Source: Mycobacterium sp.
GTDB lineage: Bacteria > Actinomycetota > Actinomycetes > Mycobacteriales > Mycobacteriaceae
Assembly (NCBI GenBank): GCA_025966225.1
Contig: JAOPVI010000206.1
Location: forward strand, 1-41,361
Length of the DNA: 41,361 bases
Direction of reading: 5' to 3'
Shown here piece after piece: positions 26,040 to 33,808 of the stretch (position 1 is the stretch's first letter; each line of letters starts with the position of its first letter). The notes beneath the pieces were generated by a model that searched no databases, had not been told where the DNA came from, and saw only the letters and a program-made list of their open reading frames with translations. The position numbers and the translations under genes are program-made.

Positions 26040-27077
26040 CTACCAGGTGGCCTCTCGGATGTAGTCGCCGATCTGCCGCAGCGATCGCGTGGCTTCCTTC
26101 ACGGCGGGCGACGCAAGCTGGAAAACGTGCATCTGCCCGGGCCAGACGCGTACCTCGACCGGCACACCCGCCGCGGCGAGCATGTGCGCGGCCTTTCGCG
26201 CGTCGTTGAGCAGAACTTCCGATCCGGACACGTGGATGAGCGTCCGGGGCAACCCCGGCTCGATGTGGTCGAGCGGCTCGTAGACGTCCTCGCCCCGGCG
26301 TTCGGCGGCGTCATCAACCAGTTGAGCCAAGGCGTCGAACGCCTTCGGCGGGAACATCGCGTCAGAGCGCATGTTCGGATGCTGGGCGCGCCCGTCGTTG
26401 TCGATCTCGAAGAGCGGTGACATGGTCACCACTGCCGCAGGCAGTTCGCCGTCGACGTGGACCCGCTCGGCCAACGCCAATGACAGGTATCCGCCTGCCG
26501 AGTCGCCCGCGAGCACGATCTGTTCGGGGTCGTAACCCGACAGCCGCAACCACTTGTACGCGTCGTGGCAGTCATCGAGCGCCTGGCTGATGGAGAACTT
26601 CGGGATCATGCGGTAGTTGACGACGAGCACCGGGCTGTCGGCGAACTTCGACAACGCAGTCACCAGTCGGCCGTGCGAGTTCGCCCCGCACGTCAGGAAG
26701 GCCCCGCCGTGCATGTAGAGCACGACGCTGCGCTTGCCGTCGGCAGGCAATACGCCCGCGGCGCGGATCAGCTGGGCGGTGCAGTTCGGCAGCGCGATGG
26801 TCGCGCGAACAGTGCCTGGAGCGGGCCGCAACACCCGGCAGGCGAAGTCGACGAGCCCCCATGGCCAGGGCAGACGGGGGGCGAGGCTACCGATGGTCAG
26901 CGTTGGCTTGATCGTCAGCATTGCGGCTAGGGCAAACAACTTACCGGCCACGCTCGCACCGTCTTCGACGACCTCGACAGGAGCGCCGTCACTGACGGGG
27001 AATCGACGGGGCCTGTGCGCCCTAGCTGGGCTTATGCCGCGAACTGACGCTGTATGTACCTTACTCGGTGCCGTCAT
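26040..27077 (-). CDS. lipU: Alpha/beta-hydrolase esterase, HSL family (LipU-like)
   Basis: A 345-residue hormone-sensitive-lipase-type esterase. The oxyanion motif HGGAF is at 123-127, the nucleophile elbow GDSAGG has S193, and the catalytic histidine is H317 in PGQMHVF. The acid position reads GSEVLL, placing Glu287 where many relatives have Asp. The gene lies upstream of cbs on the same strand, as lipU (Rv1076) does in M. tuberculosis. The ATG at 27077 has AGGAAG 8 nt upstream; GTG codons at 27083 and 27086 are alternatives. The N-terminal 40 residues are basic and probably disordered. It probably hydrolyses short- to medium-chain esters. Confidence 0.88.
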   Translation of the reverse strand: MTAPSKVHTASVRGISPARAHRPRRFPVSDGAPVEVVEDGASVAGKLFALAAMLTIKPTLTIGSLAPRLPWPWGLVDFACRVLRPAPGTVRATIALPNCTAQLIRAAGVLPADGKRSVVLYMHGGAFLTCGANSHGRLVTALSKFADSPVLVVNYRMIPKFSISQALDDCHDAYKWLRLSGYDPEQIVLAGDSAGGYLSLALAERVHVDGELPAAVVTMSPLFEIDNDGRAQHPNMRSDAMFPPKAFDALAQLVDDAAERRGEDVYEPLDHIEPGLPRTLIHVSGSEVLLNDARKAAHMLAAAGVPVEVRVWPGQMHVFQLASPAVKEATRSLRQIGDYIREATW

Positions 27078-27136
27078 CGCCACCACTTCCTACGCCGTTG
27101 TAGTGCCAGGCCTGCTACTTCTTGGCCAACCCAGGC

Positions 27137-27167
27137 AACTTAGCTTGACACCCTACGGAATGTTCAA
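27137..27167 (-). promoter_or_regulatory. Candidate promoter of lipU-cbs
   Basis: On the minus strand TTGAAC (27162-27167), 19 nt, then TAAGTT (27137-27142). The leader to the lipU ATG would be about 50-55 nt. The spacing is longer than ideal. Confidence 0.3.
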
Positions 27168-27258
27168 CAATCAATGATTCTGATTTCGTCCCGCACTTGA
27201 TACCGCACTGTGACCGCCTTTGCCCACTCGCCACGCGGGCAAGTGCGGATTCCGCCCA

Positions 27259-27264
27259 TAGAAT
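27259..27264 (+). promoter_or_regulatory. -10 box of the GDSL esterase gene (leaderless type)
   Basis: TAGAAT lies 6 nt before the GTG at 27271. Confidence 0.5.
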
Positions 27265-27270
27265 GTTGCC

Positions 27271-28239
27271 GTGGGCATTCGTGCACCGCGCCGGTCGGTG
27301 ATCGCTCTGGCCGCCGCGGCCGCTGTCGCATCAACGGGCTCCGCCGCACTCGGAGCCCGTAACTTGCTGAACGGTCAAGCCGACAAGGCGCGCCAGATCA
27401 TCCCCAAGTCCTGGGACGTTCCCCCTCGAGCAGACGGCGTCTACACGCCGGACGGCGGACCCGTCGAGAAATGGCACCGTGGCGTGCCGTTCGACCTGCA
27501 CTTGATGGTCTTCGGCGACTCCACCGCCACCGGTTATGGCTGCCTGAACTCCGACGAGGTACCCGGCGTGCTCATCGCGCGTGGCCTGGCCAGGGCGTCC
27601 GGCAAGCGGATCCGGTTGAGCACCAAGGCGATCGTCGGAGCCACGTCGAAGGGGCTGTCGGGACAGATCGACGCCATGTTCGTCGCGGGACCGCCGCCGG
27701 ACGCCGCGGTGGTCATGATCGGCGCCAACGACATCACCGCCGTCAACGGCCTTCAGCAGTCCGCTCGGCGGCTCGGTGCCGCGGTGCGCAGGCTGCAGAG
27801 CAGCGGCGCGGTCGTCGTGGTCGGAACCTGCCCGGACTTCGGCATCATCACCGCGATCCCGCAACCGCTGCGGTTGGTGGCACGTACCCGCGGGCTGCGT
27901 CTGGCGCGGTTGCAGGCCGCCGCGGTCCGCGGTGCAGGCGGGGTCGCGGTGCCGTTCTCGGACCTACTCGCGCCGGAGTTCCTCAAGGCGCCCGAGGTCT
28001 TGTTCTCCTCCGACATGTTCCATCCGTCGGCGGCAGGCTACGCGTTGGCGGCCAGTCAGCTGCTGCCGGCATTGTGTAATGGGTTGGGAGAGTTGATGAG
28101 CACGCAAGCGGCCGCCCCGGCGCTGGAGTCGCGCTCGGCTGACACGAGCACGCTGCTCGGCCGGGTCGGCGGCATCACCCGGCTGTGGCGCCGGACGACT
28201 GGCGTACCCGCGCCGATCGTCGCACCTGCGACGAGCTAG
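27271..28239 (+). CDS. SGNH/GDSL esterase (Rv1075c-like)
   Basis: The 322-residue protein is an SGNH-fold esterase. The nucleophile is S84 in VFGDSTATGYGC, the oxyanion asparagine lies in GANDITAV near 151-158, and the catalytic Asp/His pair is D248 and H251 in SSDMFHPS. An N-terminal hydrophobic segment (residues 9-29, ALAAAAAVASTGSAAL) after basic residues suggests a signal sequence or anchor, so it probably acts in the envelope. It corresponds to M. tuberculosis Rv1075c, described as a GDSL esterase. The GTG at 27271 follows a TAGAAT box by 6 nt. Confidence 0.92.
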   Translation: MGIRAPRRSVIALAAAAAVASTGSAALGARNLLNGQADKARQIIPKSWDVPPRADGVYTPDGGPVEKWHRGVPFDLHLMVFGDSTATGYGCLNSDEVPGVLIARGLARASGKRIRLSTKAIVGATSKGLSGQIDAMFVAGPPPDAAVVMIGANDITAVNGLQQSARRLGAAVRRLQSSGAVVVVGTCPDFGIITAIPQPLRLVARTRGLRLARLQAAAVRGAGGVAVPFSDLLAPEFLKAPEVLFSSDMFHPSAAGYALAASQLLPALCNGLGELMSTQAAAPALESRSADTSTLLGRVGGITRLWRRTTGVPAPIVAPATS

Positions 28240-28301
28240 GTTCTCGGGTAGTCACACTCGACCGCCGGCGTGCGAACGCCAATTCCACTCAGGAGGCAGC
28301 C

Positions 28302-29519
28302 ATGCCTGAAGCCGTCATCGTCGCCACCGCTCGCTCACCAATCGGACGCGCGGTCAAGGGAGCGCTTGCCACCATGCGCCCCGACGATCTGGCCGCCCAG
28401 ATGGTGCGTGCCGTCCTGGACAAGGTCCCGTCGCTCGACCCCCACGACATCGACGACCTGATGATGGGCTGCGCTCAGCCCGCCGGGGAAGCCGGATACA
28501 ACGTCGCCCGCGCGGTGGCCGTCGAACTCGGTTACGACTTCCTGCCGGGCACCACGGTCAACCGGTACTGCTCGTCGTCACTGCAGACCACCCGGATGGC
28601 GTTCCACGCGATCAAGGCAGGCGAGGGCGACGTGTTCATCTCCGCGGGTGTGGAGACGGTGTCGCGCTTCGGCGTCGGCGCCGCCGACGGTGCGCCGGGC
28701 AGCAAGAACGCACTTTTCGACGAGGCGCAGGAGCGCACCATCGCGCAGTCAGCCGGCACCGAGGAGTGGCACGACCCGCGCGATGACGGCAACATCCCCG
28801 ACGTCTACATCGCGATGGGCCAGACGGCCGAGAACGTCGCGCAGTTCACCGGCATCAGCCGCGAGGACCAGGACCACTGGGGCGTGCGCAGCCAGAACCG
28901 CGCCGAGGATGCCATCAAGAGCGGCTTCTTCGAGCGCGAGATCACACCGGTGAAGTTGCCGGATGGAACCACCGTCACGACTGATGATGGCCCCCGGGCC
29001 GGGACCACCTACGAGAAGATCAGCCAGCTCAAGCCGGTGTTCCGCCCGAACGGGACGATCACCGCGGGCAACGCGTGTCCGCTCAACGACGGTGCCGCTG
29101 CGGTCGTCATCATGAGCGACACAAAGGCCAAGCAATTGGGCCTGACCCCGCTGGCGCGCATCGTCTCGACCGGTGTGAGCGGGCTTTCGCCGGAGATCAT
29201 GGGCCTCGGCCCCATCGAGGCCATCAAGAAGGCGCTCGGCAAGGCCGGCAAGCAGATCTCCGACATCGACCTCGTCGAGATCAACGAGGCCTTCGCCGTC
29301 CAGGTGCTGGGCTCGGCGCGCGAACTCGGCATCGACGAGGACAAGCTGAACGTGTCCGGCGGCGCGATCGCCCTTGGCCACCCGTTCGGCATGACCGGCG
29401 CTCGCATCACGGCCACGCTGCTGAACAACCTGGCGACCTACGACAAGACGTTCGGCATCGAGTCGATGTGCGTCGGTGGCGGCCAGGGCATGGCGATGGT
29501 CGTGGAGCGGCTGTCCTAG
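28302..29519 (+). CDS. fadA3: Acetyl-CoA acyltransferase (thiolase) FadA3
   Basis: The 405-residue thiolase has the same length as M. tuberculosis FadA3 (Rv1074c). The acyl-accepting cysteine is C90 in NRYCSSSLQT, the NEAFA motif follows in the second half, the catalytic histidine is in GHPFGMTGAR and the second cysteine in CVGGGQGMA at the C-terminus. It catalyses thiolytic cleavage of 3-ketoacyl-CoA or its reverse. AGGAGG is placed 5 nt before the ATG at 28302, which fixes the start; a longer upstream frame runs through the esterase gene and is rejected. It lies near echA8 and echA9, supporting a role in fatty-acid or branched-chain catabolism. Confidence 0.95.
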   Translation: MPEAVIVATARSPIGRAVKGALATMRPDDLAAQMVRAVLDKVPSLDPHDIDDLMMGCAQPAGEAGYNVARAVAVELGYDFLPGTTVNRYCSSSLQTTRMAFHAIKAGEGDVFISAGVETVSRFGVGAADGAPGSKNALFDEAQERTIAQSAGTEEWHDPRDDGNIPDVYIAMGQTAENVAQFTGISREDQDHWGVRSQNRAEDAIKSGFFEREITPVKLPDGTTVTTDDGPRAGTTYEKISQLKPVFRPNGTITAGNACPLNDGAAAVVIMSDTKAKQLGLTPLARIVSTGVSGLSPEIMGLGPIEAIKKALGKAGKQISDIDLVEINEAFAVQVLGSARELGIDEDKLNVSGGAIALGHPFGMTGARITATLLNNLATYDKTFGIESMCVGGGQGMAMVVERLS

Positions 29520-29570
29520 CTTTCCTCTCGTCCTCGAGATAGCGCTGACGGCGCGGAAGTGCGACTTGAG

Positions 29571-30862
29571 TTCAAGGGGTGGTTGCAACACTTCGTAGTT
29601 GGGAGTGTTGATGACGGGTTGTCCTCAGTTGTTGTTGGTTCGGCGTCGGTTTTGGGAGTTGATCGCTGAGGGGATGTCTTCAGCGGATGCCGGTGTAGCG
29701 GTCGGTGTGTCGAACACTGTTGGCAGCAGGTGGTTCCGCATGTTGGGAGGCGTGAATCCTCTAATCCAAGATCCGCATGGTCAGAAGCGACCCCGGCTGA
29801 GCCATGACGAGCGTGAGCAGATCATGGTCGGAACGTCACGGGGTGAGTCGATCCGCTCGATCGCTCACCGGTTGAAGCGTGCGCCGTCGACGATCATGCG
29901 CGAGATCAACAAGAACGGTTGCAGCCGCGAAGCGCCGGGCAGGTATCGCGCCAAGTACCGGTTCGGGGCTCGCCAGGCCGGCTGGGATGCGAAGTCGGGT
30001 TACTCGGCGCGTATCGCTCAGCGGCGCAGTGAGCAGCAGGCACGACGTCCCAAGACCGGCAAGTTGGGCCGCTGTGCGGCGTTGCAGGCCGAGGTGCAAG
30101 CGTTGTTGGTCAAGAAGTACAGCCCCTGAGCAGATTGCCGGGCTGCTGGCCACGACCCATCCCGACCGCCCGGAGCGACAGGTGTCCCACGAAACCATCT
30201 ACAAGGCGCTCTACGTGCAAGGACGCGGAGAACTGCGCCGAGAGTTGGTCGCGTGCCTGCGTACCGGACGGGCGTTGCGCAAGCCGCGGGCGCGGGCGGG
30301 AGTGCACAAGGGCCGGGGTCGGATTCCGGGCATGGTCAATGTCAGCGAACGTCCTGCCGAAGCCGACGACCGCGCCGTGCCAGGGCACTGGGAATCTCAA
30401 TGGTGTTGTCAAGCCGCCTGAGTCAGTGGCGGCGGTGCTGCGGTCCACCGGATTCGTGCGGCTGCTCCATCTGCCCGCGACGCGCAGCGCCGACGTCGTC
30501 GGCGACGCCATGATCGCCGCGATCAAGGAACTGCCCGGAACACTGCGTCGCACCGTCACCTGGGACCAAGGCCACGAAATGGCCCAACATGCCCGCATCA
30601 GCATCGACACCGGTGTCGGTGTACTTCTGCGGTCCCCATTCGCCCTGGCAACGCGGCAGCAACGAGAACACCAATGGCCTACTGCACCAATACTTTCCGA
30701 GAGGTACCGACCTATCGGTGCACTCCGCCGAACACCTAGCCTACGTCGCCGACGAACTCAACGGACGACCCCGAAAACGATACGACTGGGATAACCCAAC
30801 CAACCGCCTCAACAAGCTACTGTCATCCCCGACAGAAACCACTGTTGCGACCAAACCTTGAA
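29571..30862. mobile_element. IS30-family insertion element, defective
   Basis: The element is about 1.29 kb, bounded by 20-nt terminal inverted repeats at 29571-29590 and 30843-30862 (TTCAAGGGGTGGTTGCAACA against its partner, 17 matches). It contains one transposase gene broken by frameshifts. I see no convincing target-site duplication. It sits between fadA3 and the Bax-inhibitor-like gene. Confidence 0.8.
29611..30861 (+). pseudogene. IS30-family transposase, frameshifted
   Basis: Pieces of an IS30 transposase are spread over frames. The N-terminal helix-turn-helix part (ERLS-like SHDEREQI, RGESIRSIAHRLKRAPSTIMREI) runs to 30129. A frame change at the CCC run near 30122 continues with PEQIAGLLATTHPDRPERQVSHETIYKALY. 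A disruption near 30395-30420 removes the segment after PGHWE that should carry the first catalytic Asp of the DDE triad. The next frame has TWDQGHEMAQHARISID. A last frameshift near 30620 precedes VYFCGPHSPWQRGSNENTNG, which holds the catalytic Glu. With three breaks and a lost Asp it cannot make active transposase. Confidence 0.85.
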
Positions 30863-30920
30863 TCCGCCCGAGTAGCGCTGACCGTGAGCGCTATCTCAAC
30901 GCCGGGGACGCCGTCGAGGC

Positions 30921-30957
30921 AAAAAGAAAGCCCGTTCGCCGAGGCGAACGGGCTTTC
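30921..30957 (-). terminator. Rho-independent terminator of the Bax-inhibitor-like gene
   Basis: A perfect 15-bp stem (30926-30940 and 30943-30957) with a 2-nt centre is followed, in the direction of the minus-strand transcript, by five U residues. It begins 12 nt past the gene's stop. Confidence 0.85.
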
Positions 30958-30969
30958 GGGGGCTAGCTG

Positions 30970-31809
30970 CTAGTCACTGTTGAAGTAGCTCAGCAGCCGC
31001 AGGATCTCGATGTAGAGCCAGACCAGCGTCACGGTCAGGCCCAGTGCAATGCCCCACGCCGCCTTCGACGGGGCACCGGCGCGGATCAACTGGTCGGCCG
31101 AGTCGAAGTCCACCAGGAACATGAAGGCTGCCAGTCCGATGCAGACGAGCGAGAAGATGATCGCGAGCGGACCACCGCTACGCAGTCCGAAGCCCTCGCC
31201 GCCACCGACTCCGAACATCGCGAGCACGAAGTTGAGCAGGGCTATGGCCAGTACGCCGAACATCGCGGCGACGAGCATCCGCGTGAACTTCGGCGTGACT
31301 CGGATGGCGCCCGTCTTGTAGACGACGAGCATGCCGAAGAAGACGCCGACGGTGCCGAAGACTGCCTGCGCAATCATCCCGGGGCCACCGCTGGACAGCA
31401 GGTTGGCGAACAAGAACGACGCCGCGCCCACGAAGACGCCTTCGAACGCCGCGTAGCTCAGCACGATCGCCGGGTTGTCCTGCTTGCGACCGAACGTCGC
31501 GATCAAGACCAGCGCCAATCCGCCCAGGCCGCCGACGAGCACGAAGGGCATCATCAATGCGTAATTCATCGACACGAGGAAGTACGAGACGATGCCGACC
31601 ACGGTCACTACAGCCAGCGTGATGCCGGTCTTGGTGACGACGTCGTCGATGGTCAGCGACCGGGACTGCTGGTCTGAGTAGGGCTGCGTCGTGTACGGGT
31701 CGGCCTGGACCGCCTGAGCACCGTAGCCACCGGCTGCGGTACCGAATTGCGCGTATCCACCCTGCGACTTGGGCAGGGATCTGAATACCGGGTTGCTGCT
31801 CTCGCGCAC
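30970..31809 (-). CDS. Bax inhibitor-1-like membrane protein (Rv1072-like)
   Basis: The 279-residue protein has a 50-residue hydrophilic Gln/Tyr/Pro-rich N-terminus and seven membrane helices of the Bax-inhibitor/YccA type. The acidic pair in the last helices (FLVDFDSADQLIRAGAPSK) fits the conserved di-aspartate region implicated in pH-sensitive calcium leak in relatives. M. tuberculosis Rv1072 is the counterpart. The GTG at 31809 has GAGAGGAAG upstream. It is transcribed away from echA9, and the downstream side carries a strong intrinsic terminator. Confidence 0.87.
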   Translation of the reverse strand: MRESSNPVFRSLPKSQGGYAQFGTAAGGYGAQAVQADPYTTQPYSDQQSRSLTIDDVVTKTGITLAVVTVVGIVSYFLVSMNYALMMPFVLVGGLGGLALVLIATFGRKQDNPAIVLSYAAFEGVFVGAASFLFANLLSSGGPGMIAQAVFGTVGVFFGMLVVYKTGAIRVTPKFTRMLVAAMFGVLAIALLNFVLAMFGVGGGEGFGLRSGGPLAIIFSLVCIGLAAFMFLVDFDSADQLIRAGAPSKAAWGIALGLTVTLVWLYIEILRLLSYFNSD

Positions 31810-31957
31810 CGTCGGCTTCCTCTCGTGTGCTTTGGGTTCGTCTGGTGACGAACGCTAACTCAACGTGCGACGAAGGGAGTTGGTTCCCGCCCCATCGCCG
31901 AACCTGTGAACTTCTTGTCAAAGGTTACCCGTCGGGCGGGGTCGTCGGCCGACGATC

Positions 31958-31963
31958 TAGATT
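31958..31963 (+). promoter_or_regulatory. -10 box of echA9 (leaderless type)
   Basis: TAGATT lies 8 nt before the GTG at 31972 and so supports that start. Confidence 0.55.
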
Positions 31964-31971
31964 GCTTATCC

Positions 31972-33009
31972 GTGGCCGAAGAAAACGAGGACATCCTAGT
32001 AAGTGTCGAGAATGGCGTCGGACTGTTGACGCTGAACCGGCCGAAGGCCATCAACTCGCTCAACGACGTCATGGTGGCGGGCCTCGCCAAGGCGCTCGAC
32101 GACTGGGAGCACGACGACGCCGTCCACACCGTATTGCTGACGGGAGCGGGCGAACGCGGACTGTGCGCGGGTGGCGACGTCATCGCGATCTATCACGACG
32201 CGAAGTCCGGCGGCAGCGAGTCACGCACCTTCTGGCACGACGAGTACGTGCTCAACGCCCACGTCGCGCGCTACCCGAAGCCGTACGTGGCGTTGATGGA
32301 CGGCATCGTGATGGGCGGCGGGGTCGGCGTCAGCGCCCACGCGGGCATTCGCGTCGTCACCGACACCACCAAGGTCGGCATGCCCGAGGTCGGCATCGGC
32401 TTCATCCCCGACGTCGGCGGAACGTTCCTACTGTCCCGCGCGCCCGGTCGCCTGGGTCTGCACGCCGCGCTCACGGGTGCCCCGTTCTCCGGCGCCGACG
32501 CCATCGCGATGGGCTTCGCCGACCACTTCGTGCCGCACGACGCGCTCGACGGCTTCAAGGCTGCAGTAATAGCCGACGGCGCCGACGCAGCACTGGCCGC
32601 CCACGCGGTCGAGCCATCGGCCAGTCCCCTGCTCGCCCAACGACACTGGATCGACGAGTGCTTTGCCGGCGACACGGTACCCGACATCATCGCCGCACTA
32701 AGGGGGCACGACGCAGGCCCAGCCATCGACGCCGCCAACCTGATCGCGACGCGCTCCCCCATCGCGCTGGCCGTCACACTCGAGGCGGTCCGGCGCGCGG
32801 CCAAGCTCGACACCCTGGAAGACGTACTGCGTCAAGAGTTCCGGACGTCGTGCGCGGCACTGCGTTCCCATGATCTGGTGGAGGGCATCCGCGCCCTGCT
32901 GATCGACAAGGACCGCGACCCGAAGTGGTCACCCGCCACGTTGACGCTGTGCGACCCCGCCGACGTCGAGAAGTACTTCGCCCCCGCCGATCCCGATCTG
33001 ATCTTCTGA
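31972..33009 (+). CDS. echA9: 3-hydroxyisobutyryl-CoA hydrolase-like crotonase EchA9
   Basis: The 345-residue crotonase-fold protein is annotated enoyl-CoA hydratase EchA9 (Rv1071c) in M. tuberculosis, but its length and motifs fit 3-hydroxyisobutyryl-CoA hydrolases of valine degradation. GLCAGGDV at 63-70 and GGGVGVS at 115-121 form the oxyanion hole. MPEVGIGFIPDVGG at 137-150 carries the catalytic E139 and D147 typical of the hydrolases. The C-terminal part with KDRDPKWSPATL is also characteristic. The GTG at 31972 gives exactly the homologue's length and follows a TAGATT box; an ATG 66 nt earlier is rejected. echA8 follows 15 nt downstream. Confidence 0.92.
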   Translation: MAEENEDILVSVENGVGLLTLNRPKAINSLNDVMVAGLAKALDDWEHDDAVHTVLLTGAGERGLCAGGDVIAIYHDAKSGGSESRTFWHDEYVLNAHVARYPKPYVALMDGIVMGGGVGVSAHAGIRVVTDTTKVGMPEVGIGFIPDVGGTFLLSRAPGRLGLHAALTGAPFSGADAIAMGFADHFVPHDALDGFKAAVIADGADAALAAHAVEPSASPLLAQRHWIDECFAGDTVPDIIAALRGHDAGPAIDAANLIATRSPIALAVTLEAVRRAAKLDTLEDVLRQEFRTSCAALRSHDLVEGIRALLIDKDRDPKWSPATLTLCDPADVEKYFAPADPDLIF

Positions 33010-33024
33010 GAATAGGAGCCCGAC

Positions 33025-33798
33025 ATGAGCTACGAGACCATCCTGGTAACCACTGAGGACCGCGTCGGCCTCATCACGTTGAACCGTCCCAAGGCCCTCA
33101 ACGCGCTCAACAGTCAGGTGATGGACGAAGTCACCACGGCAGCAGGTGAATTCGATGCCGACGCCGGTATCGGCGCGATCATCGTGACCGGCAACGAGAG
33201 GGCCTTCGCGGCAGGTGCCGACATCAAGGAGATGGCCAATCTGTCGTTCGCCGACGTGTTTGCGTCCGACCTCTTCGCGCCGTGGGCGAAGTTCGCCGCG
33301 ACACGCACCCCGACGATCGCCGCGGTGGCCGGTTACGCGCTCGGCGGCGGCTGCGAACTGGCCATGATGTGCGACGTGCTGATCGCCGCGGACACCGCGA
33401 AGTTCGGACAGCCCGAGATCAAGCTCGGCGTGCTGCCCGGCATGGGCGGCTCACAGCGGCTGACCCGCGCCATCGGCAAGGCCAAGGCCATGGATCTGAT
33501 CCTGACGGGACGCAACATGGACGCCGAGGAAGCCGAGCGCGCCGGGCTGGTTTCGCGCGTGGTCCCCGCCGACACGCTGCTGGACGAGGCCAAGGCGGTC
33601 GCCGCCACCATCGCGGGCATGTCGCTGTCGGCCTCCCGGATGGCCAAGGAGGCCGTCAACCGCGCCTTCGAATCGACGCTGGCCGAAGGTCTCCTCTACG
33701 AGCGCAGGCTCTTCCACTCGGCCTTCGCGACCGACGATCAGACCGAGGGCATGGCGGCCTTCGCGGAGAAGCGCCCGCCGAACTTCACGCACCGATAA
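33025..33798 (+). CDS. echA8: Enoyl-CoA hydratase EchA8
   Basis: The 257-residue crotonase hydrates 2-enoyl-CoA to 3-hydroxyacyl-CoA in beta-oxidation; length and sequence match M. tuberculosis EchA8 (Rv1070c). The two catalytic glutamates are E111 in LGGGCELAM and E131 in [19 protein letters not shown]; the first oxyanion element is [10 protein letters not shown] at 61-70. AGGAG precedes the ATG at 33025. It is probably co-transcribed with echA9 upstream and with the Abhydrolase_9 genes that begin 10 nt downstream. Confidence 0.96.
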   Translation: MSYETILVTTEDRVGLITLNRPKALNALNSQVMDEVTTAAGEFDADAGIGAIIVTGNERAFAAGADIKEMANLSFADVFASDLFAPWAKFAATRTPTIAAVAGYALGGGCELAMMCDVLIAADTAKFGQPEIKLGVLPGMGGSQRLTRAIGKAKAMDLILTGRNMDAEEAERAGLVSRVVPADTLLDEAKAVAATIAGMSLSASRMAKEAVNRAFESTLAEGLLYERRLFHSAFATDDQTEGMAAFAEKRPPNFTHR

Positions 33799-33808
33799 CC
33801 TTCATGGC

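Larger units (their letters stand above)
29536..30897. repeat. Intergenic inverted repeat split by the IS30 relic
   Basis: GAGATAGCGCTGACGG at 29536-29551 and CCGTGAGCGCTATCTC at 30882-30897 are inverted repeats with one mismatch. They bracket the insertion element at 19-20 nt distance on each side. Joined without the element they would form a hairpin downstream of fadA3. Confidence 0.6.

Noticed and set aside
27191..27248. 9-bp inverted repeat CCGCACTTG ... CAAGTGCGG in the lipU/GDSL divergent region
   Set aside because: Perfect but separated by about 40 nt and without other support; could be chance in GC-rich DNA.
29571..30862. Target-site duplication of the IS30 element
   Set aside because: Bases on the two sides do not match at 2-4 nt for any of the end positions tried; the flanking similarity lies further out.
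31906..31971. ATG start of echA9 22 codons upstream of the chosen GTG
   Set aside because: It would add residues absent from the homologue and place the TAGATT promoter box inside the coding region.
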